From contig JAMQCR010000001.1 in assembly GCA_023702235.1 (NCBI GenBank), positions 434,001 through 498,000 on the forward strand: a stretch of DNA of 64,000 nt, given 5' to 3'. Of the stretch, positions 1 to 9,041 are shown in pieces; the stretch's first letter is position 1, and each line of letters begins with the position of its first letter. Position numbers and translations under genes: made by a program. The stretch comes from Neobacillus pocheonensis. Lineage in GTDB: Bacteria; Bacillota; Bacilli; Bacillales; Cytobacillaceae. The notes below the pieces were generated by a model, which saw only the letters and a list, made by a program, of their open reading frames with translations, did not search any database and was not told where the DNA came from.

Positions 1-2
1 TG

Positions 3-726
3 CTCGTTTTTCACGATATTACTGAATTTAAAAAACTCGAGCAAATGCGTAAGGACTTTGTAGCCAATGTTTCACATGAATTAAAAACACCAGTCACTTC
101 TATTAAAGGTTTTACAGAAACTCTTTTAGATGGAGCAATGAATAATCAAGAAACGCTTGACGCATTTCTTTCGATTATATTAAAAGAAAGTGACCGTCTT
201 CAATCGCTTATTCAGGACCTTCTTGACCTTTCAAAAATCGAGCAGCAAGGTTTCGAGTTAACAATTCAGAATTTTGATATAAACGTGTTACTTGAAGAGG
301 TGATTACGATGCTCAATGGAAAGGCGGAAGCAAAGAAAATTCAAATCGAATTTTTAGCTAAGCAGGAAAAGGTCCTAATACAAGGAGATATCAATCGCTT
401 AAAGCAAGTGTTCATTAATGTGATCGCCAATGCCATAACCTACACTCCAACGGAAGGGTTTGTAAAAGTTATCCTTCTTGAGCAGCGTGAAAAAGTAAGA
501 GTACATGTGAAGGATTCAGGGGTTGGAATCGAAAAAGAAGAAATTCCCCGTATTTTTGAACGCTTCTATCGCGTCGACCGTGCAAGAAGCCGAAATTCGG
601 GTGGAACAGGTTGGCCTTGCGATCGTTAAACATTTAGTGGAAGCCCATCATGGAGTAATAAGCGTCCGAAGTGATGTAGGAGAAGGGAGTGAGTTTATCA
701 TCGAACTCTCTAAATATTTAACCTAA
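3..726 (+). CDS. phoR: PhoR-type sensor histidine kinase, C-terminal part (5' end outside window; one frame break)
   Basis: This is the kinase half of a membrane sensor histidine kinase, and the position directly upstream of polA matches phoR, the phosphate-starvation sensor. The frame is open from the window edge. It contains the end of a PAS-like segment ([11 protein letters not shown]), the HisKA dimerisation box SHELKTP with the phospho-accepting His, the N box (NVIANAITY), the G1 box (DSGVGI) and the F box (IFERFYR). The frame breaks at about 611-618, where the G2 box GGTGLGLAIVKH should lie: two bases are missing from TTT and GGG runs, and the reading continues to the stop at 726 in another frame. 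I infer a sequence error rather than a dead gene. The sensor domain and membrane segments are outside the window. Confidence 0.85.
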
Positions 727-850
727 CTTGGGGAAGGGTTTTCGTAACAAATCATAAAATTTACAAAGGCTTAACAATTCCTTTATCCTTCATTAATATT
801 GAAGGTTTATGATACTTATTGAAAGCCCCTATCCAAGGAGCCATGAAAAA

Positions 851-880
851 GGCAAAAGCAGACCCCGCTTTTGTCTTTTT
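851..880 (+). terminator. Rho-independent terminator after phoR
   Basis: The arms GGCAAAAGC (851-859) and GCTTTTGTC (867-875) pair with one G-U, around a 7-nt loop, and are followed by five T. It ends the phoR transcript. Confidence 0.7.
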
Positions 881-904
881 CGCTTTCTTAATACAATACA
901 TATT

Positions 905-968
905 GTCCGTTAATTTTCTTTTCCATTTCATCTCATGATAAAATGGAATGAGAGATAACGGACTTTTT
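905..968 (+). terminator. Long hairpin with T-run just before polA
   Basis: GTCCGTTA (905-912) pairs with TAACGGAC (956-963), an inner pair CCATTT/AAATGG lies at 923-945, and TTTTTT follows. It is a second terminator-like structure 40 nt before the polA start. It could end phoR read-through or act as an attenuator in the polA leader; the sequence does not decide. Confidence 0.5.
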
Positions 969-1005
969 TAGTACATAATTTGTGATTTTAATACGGGAGG
1001 AAAAT

Positions 1006-3642
1006 ATGGATAAAAAGAAACTTGTGCTAATTGACGGGAACAGTATCGCGTACCGTGCTTTTTTTGCGCTGCCGCTGCTAAATAATGATAAAGGAATTCA
1101 TACGAATGCTGTTTATGGTTTTACTATGATGTTAATGAAAATGATTGAAGATGAAAAGCCCACCCATATGCTCGTTGCGTTTGATGCTGGAAAAACGACG
1201 TTCCGCCATAAAACCTTTGGAGAATATAAAGGCGGAAGGCAAAAAACACCACCTGAATTATCGGAGCAATTTCCGTTTATTCGTGAACTTCTTGATGCTT
1301 ATGGAATCTCAAGGTATGAGTTGGAAAATTATGAGGCGGATGATATTATTGGGACCCTTTCATTAGCAGCAGAAAAGGATGGGTATGACGTAAAAGTTAT
1401 TTCAGGGGATAAGGATTTAACCCAGCTAGCTTCTGATAAAACGACGGTCGGGATTACAAGAAAAGGGATCACAGACATTGAAGAATATACACCGGACCAT
1501 ATTCAAGAAAAGTACGGCCTTATCCCCGAGCAAATTATCGACATGAAAGGCCTAATGGGCGATACCTCTGACAATATTCCTGGTGTGCCTGGTGTGGGAG
1601 AAAAGACAGCGATTAAACTGTTAAAGGAGTATTCCACACTTGAAAACTTGTTAAATTCCATCAATCAAGTAAATGGAAATAAGCTGAAGGAAAAGCTGGA
1701 AGAATTTAAAGATCAAGCGATAATGAGCAAAGAGCTTGCTACCATTGAAAGGAATGCCCCGGTAGAAATATCAATAGAAAATATTGCATATGAGGGTTTT
1801 ACGAGAGAGTGTGTGCTAGCACTATTTAAAGAATTAGGCTTTCATTCGCTTCTGGACAAGCTTGGAGGAGATACCGCTGTCCCTGAAGAAGCTGAACTTG
1901 AAGAGATTGAATTTCAAATACCTGAAGAAATAACAGCAGAATTATTCGCAGAGGTCAATTATTTTTATATTGAAATCCTTGACGATAATTATCATTATGC
2001 AGATATAATCGGTTTTTCAGTTGTAAATGAAAAAGGATATTATTATTTACCGACTGAAAAAGCCTTAGAATCGGAAGAATTTAAAAAATGGGCGGAAGAC
2101 GAAGGAAAGAAGAAAACCGTATATGATGTAAAGCGCTCGGAGGTATCCCTTAGGAGACATGGCATTCATTTAAGGGGCGTTGAGTTTGATACATTGATTG
2201 CTTCGTATATTATCGATGCGTCCGAGACCATCGAAGGTCTCTCATCGATAGCAAAAAGATACGATGTCCAAACGATCCAATCGGACGAATCGTTTTATGG
2301 AAAAGGGGCAAAGCGAAAGGTTCCCGAGCCGCCTTTGCTTGCTGAACATTTGGTGCGCAAAAGTTTAGCGATGTCTGATTTAAAGGATAAGCTAGAAAGT
2401 GATTTAAGGAGAAATGAACAATACGAGTTATTTGCTGAGTTAGAAATGCCTTTAGCACTCATATTAGCGGATATGGAATCCTGTGGTGTGAAAGTTGATC
2501 GTAATCGCCTGCGTTTGATGGGAGTAGAGTTAAATGAAAGGCTAGTAGAAATAGAAAAGACGATTCACAGTTTGGCCGGTGAAAAGTTTAATATTAACTC
2601 ACCTAAGCAATTAGGCGTAATCCTTTTTGAAAAATTAAATCTTCATTCCTTTAAGAAAACGAAAACTGGATATTCTACATCAGCTGATGTGTTGGAAAAG
2701 TTGGCTCCCGATCATGAAATTATTGAGCATATTCTCCTCTTCAGACAATTGGGGAAACTTCAGTCAACTTATATTGAAGGTTTACTTAAAGTAATCAATC
2801 CAAAAACGGAAAAGGTCCACACAAGATTTCAACAAACCTTAACAGCAACCGGCAGATTAAGCTCGATTGATCCAAACCTGCAAAACATACCCATTCGTCT
2901 TGAGGAAGGTAGAAAGATTCGCCAGGCCTTTGTACCCTCAGAAAAGGACTGGGTTATCTTTGCGGCTGATTATTCGCAAATCGAACTTCGTGTGCTTGCT
3001 GATATTGCTGGGGATGAAAAGCTAATCCAGGCGTTTAAAGATGACCTTGATATTCATACCAAAACGGCTATGGAAGTATTTCATGTAAACGCGGACGAGG
3101 TAACCTCTAATATGAGACGCCAAGCAAAGGCGGTTAACTTTGGAATTGTTTACGGAATTAGTGATTATGGTCTTTCGCAAAGCCTGGGTATTTCGCGGAA
3201 GGATGCTGGCCGTTTTATTGAGCGCTACCTCGATAGCTATCCAGGTGTTAAAGAGTACATGGATGATATTATTCAGCTGGCAAAACAAAAAGGCTATGTT
3301 TCTACCTTGATGCAAAGAAGAAGATATATTCCTGAAATAACAAGTCGTAATTTTAATCTTAGAGGCTTTGCTGAAAGAACAGCTATGAACACGCCGATTC
3401 AAGGAAGTGCTGCCGATATTATCAAAAAGGCAATGATTGATATGGATGCTGCGCTAAAAGAGCAAGGACTAAAATCACGTTTACTGCTTCAAGTACATGA
3501 TGAATTAATTTTTGAAGCACCACAGGATGAGCTTGAAACTCTAAAAAAATTGGTTCCTGATGTTATGGAGAATGCGTTAGAACTAAAGGTACCATTAAAA
3601 GTGGACTATGCCTATGGTCCAACCTGGTTCGATGCTAAATAA
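1006..3642 (+). CDS. polA: DNA polymerase I
   Basis: Family A DNA polymerase of 878 aa that fills repair gaps and removes Okazaki primers. The N-terminal 290 residues are the 5'-3' exonuclease (LIDGNSIAYRAFF, YEADDIIGT, SGDKDLTQL, GDTSDNIPGVPGVG). The middle 3'-5' exonuclease-like domain lacks the metal-binding acidic motif (YIEIL where DxE is expected), as usual in Bacillus Pol I, so proofreading is probably absent. The polymerase domain has motif A (DYSQIELR, near residue 655), motif B (RRQAKAVNFGIVYG, near 705) and motif C (QVHDELIFE, near 828). I chose ATG 1006 because GGGAGG (995-1000) precedes it and the protein then starts MDKKKLVLIDGN; an in-frame GTG at 982 lies upstream of that SD. 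mutM follows 13 nt later, probably in the same operon. Confidence 0.97.
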   Translation: MDKKKLVLIDGNSIAYRAFFALPLLNNDKGIHTNAVYGFTMMLMKMIEDEKPTHMLVAFDAGKTTFRHKTFGEYKGGRQKTPPELSEQFPFIRELLDAYGISRYELENYEADDIIGTLSLAAEKDGYDVKVISGDKDLTQLASDKTTVGITRKGITDIEEYTPDHIQEKYGLIPEQIIDMKGLMGDTSDNIPGVPGVGEKTAIKLLKEYSTLENLLNSINQVNGNKLKEKLEEFKDQAIMSKELATIERNAPVEISIENIAYEGFTRECVLALFKELGFHSLLDKLGGDTAVPEEAELEEIEFQIPEEITAELFAEVNYFYIEILDDNYHYADIIGFSVVNEKGYYYLPTEKALESEEFKKWAEDEGKKKTVYDVKRSEVSLRRHGIHLRGVEFDTLIASYIIDASETIEGLSSIAKRYDVQTIQSDESFYGKGAKRKVPEPPLLAEHLVRKSLAMSDLKDKLESDLRRNEQYELFAELEMPLALILADMESCGVKVDRNRLRLMGVELNERLVEIEKTIHSLAGEKFNINSPKQLGVILFEKLNLHSFKKTKTGYSTSADVLEKLAPDHEIIEHILLFRQLGKLQSTYIEGLLKVINPKTEKVHTRFQQTLTATGRLSSIDPNLQNIPIRLEEGRKIRQAFVPSEKDWVIFAADYSQIELRVLADIAGDEKLIQAFKDDLDIHTKTAMEVFHVNADEVTSNMRRQAKAVNFGIVYGISDYGLSQSLGISRKDAGRFIERYLDSYPGVKEYMDDIIQLAKQKGYVSTLMQRRRYIPEITSRNFNLRGFAERTAMNTPIQGSAADIIKKAMIDMDAALKEQGLKSRLLLQVHDELIFEAPQDELETLKKLVPDVMENALELKVPLKVDYAYGPTWFDAK

Positions 3643-3655
3643 AAGGGGGATCTGA

Positions 3656-4482
3656 ATGCCGGAACTGCCTGAAGTTGAAACTGTCAGAAAAACATTAAAA
3701 AAGCTTGTTTCTAATAAAAAAATTGAGAATGTAACGGTCTATTGGCCGAAGATTATAAAAAATCCTGTAGAGGTAGAACAATTCATCGATGCCTTAAAAG
3801 GGGAAACTGTAGAGGATGTTGGGAGGAGAGGGAAATTTCTAATTCTCTATACTGAAAGATACGCCTTAGTTTCCCATTTGCGGATGGAGGGTAAGTATGG
3901 TCTATATTCAAAAGAAGAGGTTTTTGATAAACATACCCATGTAATTTTTCACTTTACGGATGGAACTGAATTAAGGTACCGGGATGTTCGAAAATTTGGA
4001 ACGATGCACCTGTTTAAAAAAGGAGAGGAATTTCGAAAACCGCCGCTGCTTGAGCTTGGCCAGAACCATTCGCAGAGAGCTTTACACAGGAATATTTGGC
4101 TAAAAGGCTTGCAAAGACCAATCGGAAGGTAAAACCAACTCTCTTAGATCAGAAAACCCTAGTTGGGCTCGGAAATATTTATGTCGATGAAGCCTTATTC
4201 CGTGCAGAAATTCATCCCGAGAGACCTGCTAACTCGCTAAATGAAAAAGAAATAGCCGTCCTTCACCAAGAAATTGTGGCTACATTAAATGAAGCGGTCA
4301 AAAAAGGAGGAAGCACGATCCGTTCCTATGTGAATTCACAGGGGGAAATAGGTATGTTTCAGCTAGAATTATTTGCTTACGGTCGAAAAGGAGAGGGATG
4401 TAAACGGTGTGGTGCTCCAATTGAAAAAACGACTGTGGGCGGAAGAGGAACGCATTATTGCCCGAATTGCCAAAAGCTTTAA
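3656..4482 (+). CDS. mutM: Formamidopyrimidine-DNA glycosylase (Fpg/MutM), one frame break
   Basis: Bifunctional glycosylase/AP lyase that excises 8-oxoguanine and other oxidised purines. It begins MPELPEVETV, with the catalytic N-terminal Pro and Glu, has the SHLRMEGKY segment, and ends in the zinc finger CxxC...CxxC (CKRCGAP...HYCPNCQ). The frame breaks at 4060-4061, where GGCCC should encode Gly-Pro but one C is missing. With it restored the protein is 275 aa, the normal family length, and reads LGPEPF across the joint. A sequence error is more likely than a real mutation. It lies 13 nt after polA. Confidence 0.9.
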
Positions 4483-4497
4483 AACCTTAGGAATTGT

Positions 4498-4582
4498 TGT
4501 CTAGCTCAACAAGAGTAAGCTTCGGAAGCGATTCCTTTGAAGGTAAAGCGTTAGCTTTTCCAAGGGGGACAACGAGCACTTT
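4498..4582. repeat. Intergenic GTCTAGCTC-type repeat between mutM and ytaF
   Basis: The mutM-ytaF gap opens with TTGTCTAGCTC and runs through short GC-rich segments (AAGCTTCGGAAGC, AAGCGTTAGCTTTT). Related sequence occurs at 14805-14956 and, inverted, at 21665-21702. It belongs to a family of non-coding intergenic repeats that I recall from many Bacillaceae genomes. Its function is unknown. Confidence 0.45.
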
Positions 4583-4659
4583 TAGTTTTTCTTATTAACA
4601 AAGGATAGGCTCCTTCCATATACTATCGTAGTGATTGACAGGAAGGAGCCCTAAACATC

Positions 4660-5298
4660 ATGTTTCAATTACTCTCACTTCTCATTCTAGCTTTTGCTCT
4701 CAGTCTTGACAGCTTTAGTGTAGGTTTTACTTATGGCTTGAGGCAAATGGTCATGCCAGTAAAATCTGTGCTCATTATTGCAAGCTGCTCGGCTATTTCA
4801 ATGATGCTAGCTGTGTCAATTGGACATGGTCTTTCGAAAATATTATCACCGAGCATCACGGCAGGCCTAGGGGGAATCATCCTTATTGCTCTTGGTGCAG
4901 GAGTTTTGTATCAATATTTCCGACCAGAGAAAGAAAAGGATATTCAAAAACATGAAAAAACGATTATAAACTTTGAAATCCGCTCCCTTGGTTTGGTCAT
5001 TAATATATTGAAAAAACCAATGTCTGCTGACTTTGATAACTCAGGTACGATAACAGGTATAGAAGCACTTATGCTAGGCTTTGCCTTGTCTTTAGACTCC
5101 TTTGGTGCAGGAATTGGAGCTTCGATGCTAGGGTTTTCCCCATACTATTTAGCCATTACAGTAGCAATAATGAGCTCCTTATTTGTCCTATTTGGTATAA
5201 AGAGTGGAACCTTTTTCCATCGGTTCGGATGGATTCAAAAATTCACCTTTTTGCCGGGAATTTTATTAATGATGATTGGAATATGGAAATTATTCTAA
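4660..5298 (+). CDS. ytaF: Sporulation membrane protein YtaF (MntP-like fold)
   Basis: 212-aa polytopic membrane protein. Two related halves each carry an LSLDSF motif (FALSLDSFSVGF near residue 12 and FALSLDSFGAG near 145), typical of the MntP/YtaF manganese-exporter-like family. A soluble loop at about 85-125 contains DFDNSGT. The start lies after GGAAGGAGCCC with ATG at 4660. In B. subtilis ytaF lies at this same position between mutM and coaE. Transported substrate and sporulation role are taken from family naming, not shown here. Confidence 0.88.
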   Translation: MFQLLSLLILAFALSLDSFSVGFTYGLRQMVMPVKSVLIIASCSAISMMLAVSIGHGLSKILSPSITAGLGGIILIALGAGVLYQYFRPEKEKDIQKHEKTIINFEIRSLGLVINILKKPMSADFDNSGTITGIEALMLGFALSLDSFGAGIGASMLGFSPYYLAITVAIMSSLFVLFGIKSGTFFHRFGWIQKFTFLPGILLMMIGIWKLF

Positions 5299-5316
5299 AT
5301 TGGAAAGGAAAAGAGC

Positions 5317-5928
5317 ATGTCCCTAGTGATTGGTTTAACAGGCGGAATTGCCAGTGGAAAAAGTACAGTATCAACCATGTTGAAGGAATTGGACATTTCA
5401 GTCATTGATGCAGATGTTGAAGCACGCCTTGCAGTTCAAAAGGGAGAACCTGCTTACGCTAAAATTATTGAAGTATTTAGTCATGGCATTTTACTGCCCA
5501 ATGAAGAAATAGATAGACAAAAATTAGGGTCTATTATTTTTCATAATGCTGAAAAAAGAAAGCTTTTAAATGAAATCGTTCATCCAGAAGTTAGAAAAAG
5601 GATGACCCGGCAAATTGAAGAAGCTAATCAAAATCAAGAAGAATTAGTTGTTCTGGATATTCCGCTTTTATTTGAAAGTAAATTAACGTATATGGTAGAT
5701 AAAACACTTCTTGTCTATGTTGATAGAAGCGTCCAACTGCAAAGATTAATGGAAAGAAATAACCTATCGGCGTTGGAAGCAGAGGCGAGGGTGAATTCCC
5801 AGATGCCCCTTTCAGAAAAAGTTAGTATCGCGGATGCGGTTATAAACAACAATGGCTCAATCAAAGAAACAAAAAAACAGCTCAATGATATTTTAATTCA
5901 ATGGGGAATAAAAAAGAATAAGAGATAA
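5317..5928 (+). CDS. coaE: Dephospho-CoA kinase
   Basis: Last enzyme of coenzyme A synthesis: ATP phosphorylates the 3'-hydroxyl of dephospho-CoA. The 203-aa protein starts MSLVIGLTGGIASGKST, a clear P-loop, and has the DADVEAR, EIVHPEVR and VLDIPLLFESK segments of the family. It begins 18 nt after ytaF with GGAAAGGAAAAGAGC upstream and ends just before a strong terminator. Confidence 0.95.
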   Translation: MSLVIGLTGGIASGKSTVSTMLKELDISVIDADVEARLAVQKGEPAYAKIIEVFSHGILLPNEEIDRQKLGSIIFHNAEKRKLLNEIVHPEVRKRMTRQIEEANQNQEELVVLDIPLLFESKLTYMVDKTLLVYVDRSVQLQRLMERNNLSALEAEARVNSQMPLSEKVSIADAVINNNGSIKETKKQLNDILIQWGIKKNKR

Positions 5929-5937
5929 CATTAAACG

Positions 5938-5966
5938 GAGAAGAGACTTCCTCTTCTCTTTTTTTA
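5938..5966 (+). terminator. Terminator after coaE
   Basis: GAGAAGAG (5938-5945), loop ACTTC, then CTCTTCTC (5951-5958) and eight T. It closes the polA-mutM-ytaF-coaE block. Confidence 0.88.
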
Positions 5967-6058
5967 TTGAAAAAAATGAGTAAACTCAAGTCAATTAAAT
6001 AGTTTAAATATTAAAACATTAAAAAATCCGCAGTTTAATTATCGCATTTTACGATAAA

Positions 6059-6102
6059 TATGTTATACTAATTACATTAAAACAAGTTAAAAGTATAACA
6101 CT
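6059..6102 (+). promoter_or_regulatory. gapB promoter -10 with two CcpN-like operator sites
   Basis: TATGTTATACT at 6059-6069 overlaps the likely -10 (TATACT, 6064-6069) and matches the B. subtilis CcpN consensus TRTGHYATAYW as I remember it, at all 11 positions. AGTATAACACT at 6092-6102 is an inverted site with one mismatch. CcpN represses gapB during glycolytic growth in B. subtilis. The regulator gene itself is not in this window. Confidence 0.6.
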
Positions 6103-6122
6103 AATGCGGAAGGGGCCGTAAA

Positions 6123-7154
6123 ATGAAAGCAAGAGTAGCAATTAACGGTTTTGGGAGAATAGGGAGGATGGTTTTTAGGAAAGCAGTCCTCGAAAATAAA
6201 TTTGATATTGTAGCCATTAATGCGAGCTATCCTGCAGAAACTTTAGCTCATTTAATAAAATATGATACAAATCATGGACCTTTTGATGGGGAAGTTATTC
6301 CTTTTGAAAATGAATTAATTGTAAATGGCAAGAGAATTAAGTTACTTAATAGTCGCAATCCAGAGCAGCTCCCATGGAAAGAACTCAATATAGATCTAGT
6401 CATTGAAGCTACTGGAAAATTTAATTCGCGCGATAAAGCAGCACTTCACTTAGATGCTGGAGCTAAAAAGGTAATTTTAACTGCACCTGGGAAAAATGAG
6501 GATGTTACCATTGTTATGGGTGTAAATGATGAAATGCTAAATATCCACCAACACGATATTATTTCCAATGCATCCTGTACAACCAATTGCCTTGCACCTG
6601 TTGCAAAAGTTTTGGATGAAATGTTTGGTATTGAAAACGGTTTAATGACGACCATTCATTCCTATACCAATGATCAAAATAACATTGACAACCCGCATAA
6701 AGATTTGCGAAGGGCACGTGCATGTGGACAATCCATCATTCCGACAACGACTGGCGCTGCAAAAGCCTTGTCACTGGTATTACCACACTTGAAAGGTAAA
6801 CTGCATGGTATGGCACTTCGAGTGCCAACTCCAAATGTTTCACTTGTAGACTTGGTGGTCGATTTAAAACAAGATGTAACAATTGATGATATTAATCGTG
6901 CTTTTCGTGAAGCAGCTACCGGGTCCTTAAAAGGAATTCTAGATTTTACAATGGAACCGCTTGTATCAGTTGATTACAATACAAATCAACATTCAGCCAT
7001 TATTGATGGACTGTCTACGATGGTTATAGGCACAAGAAAGGTTAAAGTTTTAGCTTGGTATGATAATGAATGGGGTTATTCGTCACGTGTAGTCGATCTA
7101 GCCCTATATGTGGCAGAAGAAATGGCGAAAACCAACCAAGTAAAAGTGGGCTAG
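6123..7154 (+). CDS. gapB: Glyceraldehyde-3-phosphate dehydrogenase, gluconeogenic GapB type
   Basis: 343-aa dehydrogenase with the N-terminal nucleotide-binding motif INGFGRIGR and the catalytic ASCTTNC box (active Cys near residue 152), followed by HSYTNDQ and the C-terminal WYDNEWGYS. The locus between coaE and speD is that of gapB, the NADP-preferring, gluconeogenic enzyme, rather than glycolytic gapA. It is monocistronic: a terminator lies on each side and CcpN-like sites cover its promoter. Cofactor preference is inferred from locus and overall similarity. Confidence 0.93.
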   Translation: MKARVAINGFGRIGRMVFRKAVLENKFDIVAINASYPAETLAHLIKYDTNHGPFDGEVIPFENELIVNGKRIKLLNSRNPEQLPWKELNIDLVIEATGKFNSRDKAALHLDAGAKKVILTAPGKNEDVTIVMGVNDEMLNIHQHDIISNASCTTNCLAPVAKVLDEMFGIENGLMTTIHSYTNDQNNIDNPHKDLRRARACGQSIIPTTTGAAKALSLVLPHLKGKLHGMALRVPTPNVSLVDLVVDLKQDVTIDDINRAFREAATGSLKGILDFTMEPLVSVDYNTNQHSAIIDGLSTMVIGTRKVKVLAWYDNEWGYSSRVVDLALYVAEEMAKTNQVKVG

Positions 7155-7200
7155 TTAGAAAAGCGAAGTCGACTACCCAAAGGAGCCGTAGCTAGACAAA

Positions 7201-7231
7201 AAATGCTGTCGATTGACAGCATTTTTTTGTA
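7201..7231 (+). terminator. Terminator after gapB
   Basis: AAATGCTGTC (7201-7210), loop GATT, GACAGCATTT (7215-7224) plus a T-run. Confidence 0.9.
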
Positions 7232-7430
7232 GCCTTTTCACCTTTTTAGCATAGTATAAAGTTGAAATTATTGACTTTTTGTAATATTAAAGAGAGATAT
7301 GCCCATCGAACCTTGTTGTATTTTTAGACTTTTAAAAATTTTAATTTGATAGGTTGCAAAAAAAATATAAACAAAGTATACTAGTCATCGTGAACTTCTT
7401 GAAATTAGGTACCGATTAATTACTTAAAGG

Positions 7431-7530
7431 GTTAGGACCTCTCTGGACTAACTTTCCCCCGTGGTAGTTACTTTGACACCGTCAATAATAGGATTTCAAG
7501 ATCGAAGCGGAAAAAGGTTAGAGGGGGAAA
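7431..7530 (+). promoter_or_regulatory. Structured leader of speD that can hide its ribosome-binding site
   Basis: The speD SD region GGGGGAAA (7523-7530) is the exact complement of TTTCCCCC at 7453-7460. A separate hairpin, GTTAG (7431-7435) with CTAAC (7448-7452), overlaps its edge. This gives two possible pairings, one of which sequesters the SD. The base complementarity is visible; a regulatory role, for example in response to polyamine or AdoMet, is inference. Confidence 0.4.
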
Positions 7531-7531
7531 T

Positions 7532-7912
7532 ATGAATATGGAAACAATGGGACGTCACGTAATCTCTGAACTTTGGGGATGCGATTTTGAAAAATTGAAT
7601 GATATGAACTTTATTGAACAAACTTTTGTCGAAGCAGCACTTAAATCTGGGGCTGAAATCCGTGAGGTAGCATTTCATAAATTTGCTCCACAAGGTGTGA
7701 GTGGTGTCGTAATAATTTCTGAATCACATTTAACAATTCACAGCTTCCCTGAACATGGATATGCAAGCATTGATGTGTACACATGCGGCGATTTAAATCC
7801 TAATATTGCGGCTGATTATATTGCGGAAAGCTTAAATGCCGAGACTCGTGAAAATATCGAAATTCCGCGCGGTATGAGGCATGTACACGTAAAACAAGCA
7901 AAAGTTCTTTAA
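7532..7912 (+). CDS. speD: S-adenosylmethionine decarboxylase proenzyme
   Basis: 126-aa pyruvoyl enzyme that decarboxylates S-adenosylmethionine, giving the aminopropyl donor for spermidine. The self-cleavage site is the [13 protein letters not shown] motif near residue 63, where the Ser becomes the pyruvoyl group; DVYTCG with the family Cys follows. The length fits the short prokaryotic class with alpha and beta chains from one proenzyme. Start ATG 7532 follows AGAGGGGGAAAT. No spermidine synthase is adjacent. The leader may be regulated (see 7431-7530). Confidence 0.95.
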   Translation: MNMETMGRHVISELWGCDFEKLNDMNFIEQTFVEAALKSGAEIREVAFHKFAPQGVSGVVIISESHLTIHSFPEHGYASIDVYTCGDLNPNIAADYIAESLNAETRENIEIPRGMRHVHVKQAKVL

Positions 7913-7931
7913 TTATTATAAAATGAATGAG

Positions 7932-7966
7932 TAAAGAGATGTATAGTTTTCTATGCATCTCTTTTT
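7932..7966 (+). terminator. Terminator after speD
   Basis: AGAGATGTATAG (7935-7946), TTTT loop, CTATGCATCTCT (7951-7962) and a T-run. Confidence 0.9.
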
Positions 7967-8022
7967 ATTTTCTCTCCAAATGTGTAAACTAAGAAAAAGG
8001 GATTTAATATTGGAGGATAATG

Positions 8023-8421
8023 ATGGCTATTTTTGGGAATTTATTTTTGCGTTTTAGTAAACAAATTGAAACTTCTGATTCGTTTTCAGATGAACAGTTA
8101 CAAACACATTATTACAAAGCAAACTTTAATCAGCTTTTTCAATCGGTTGAAAAGCTCTTTCATGATGATGCTGATTGCCGAATTACGACCGTATCAAAGG
8201 AGCATGGAGAAATCGCGGTAGAAGTCAATAAACCTTTTCCTAGTTTCCTTATCGTTACCGTCGTAACGGAAAGACCTTTGGAGACGGCTGTTGACTTCAA
8301 AATTTCCACTGAACGCTTTTCGATAGGTGGAAATTACCCCGCATTAAAGAAGCGGGTTATCTCCTATTATGAAAGGCTTAACCAGTTACATACATTTGTG
8401 AGATCCGGGAAAAACAGATAA
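8023..8421 (+). CDS. Small conserved protein of unknown function between speD and nrdR
   Basis: I do not recognise a functional family. The 132-aa product is soluble, with no signal peptide or membrane segment, and has mixed alpha/beta composition (FNQLFQSVEKLF; then beta-rich ITTVSKEHGEIAVEV, FLIVTVVTERP). ATG 8023 is 6 nt from GGAGG (8012-8016) and preferred over ATG 8020. Its codon use resembles its neighbours. It stands alone, after a terminator and about 100 nt before nrdR. Confidence 0.65.
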   Translation: MAIFGNLFLRFSKQIETSDSFSDEQLQTHYYKANFNQLFQSVEKLFHDDADCRITTVSKEHGEIAVEVNKPFPSFLIVTVVTERPLETAVDFKISTERFSIGGNYPALKKRVISYYERLNQLHTFVRSGKNR

Positions 8422-8523
8422 TACTTGTGCTTGTGTTAAGATTTCCTTTTTAATATGATAATAGTAAGAATATTGCTATGCTTGTGTTCGAGGTTTACCG
8501 GATAGATTTGGAGCTGATTAATT

Positions 8524-8983
8524 GTGAAATGCCCATCATGTCAAAATTACGGTACTCGCGTGCTCGATTCCCGCCCGGTTGATGAGGGCGTGCAACACGA
8601 AGGAGACGGGAATGTGAAGAATGCGGATATCGCTTTACAACCTTTGAAAAGATTGAAGAAATCCCCTTGATTGTTGTAAAGAAAGAAGGTACAAGGGAAG
8701 AATTTAGCCGAGATAAAATCTTAAAGGCCTTATTAAGGCGTGTGAGAAGCGTCCTGTTGCCTTGAAGGAATTAGAAGATATAACCCAAAGGGTAGAAAAA
8801 GAACTTCGTAATCAAGGGATTTCTGAGATAAAAAGCGATTTAGTTGGCGAAATGGTGATGGACAGGCTCGCGCATGTAGATGAGGTCGCATATGTCCGCT
8901 TTGCTTCTGTTTATCGTCAATTTAAAGATATTAATGTATTCATTGAAGAATTAAAGGAATTGATAAAGAAAGAGAAATCCTAG
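8524..8983 (+). CDS. nrdR: Transcriptional repressor NrdR (two frame breaks)
   Basis: Zinc-ribbon plus ATP-cone repressor of ribonucleotide reductase genes. It starts at GTG 8524 with [18 protein letters not shown], the first Cys pair, and the second pair ([14 protein letters not shown]) appears only if one G is restored in the run at 8586-8588. A second missing G at 8726-8727 breaks the ATP-cone. With both restored the protein is 153 aa, the family length, ending in [14 protein letters not shown]. The two breaks are both shortened GGG runs, so I call one intact gene with sequence errors. dnaB follows, the usual Bacillus order. Confidence 0.85.
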
Positions 8984-9010
8984 AGAGCTAAAGATCTTTG
9001 GCTCTTTTTT
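8984..9010 (+). terminator. Terminator-like hairpin after nrdR
   Basis: AGAGC (8984-8988) and GCTCT (9001-9005) enclose a palindromic AAAGATCTTT and are followed by a T-run. dnaB starts 32 nt later, so this may be a partial or attenuating terminator. Confidence 0.6.
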
Positions 9011-9041
9011 CACTTACTTTATAGGAAAGGTCTGAAATTTT

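Noticed and set aside
3022..3402. 126-codon minus-strand frame in polA
   Set aside because: Lies wholly within the conserved polymerase domain; no independent support.
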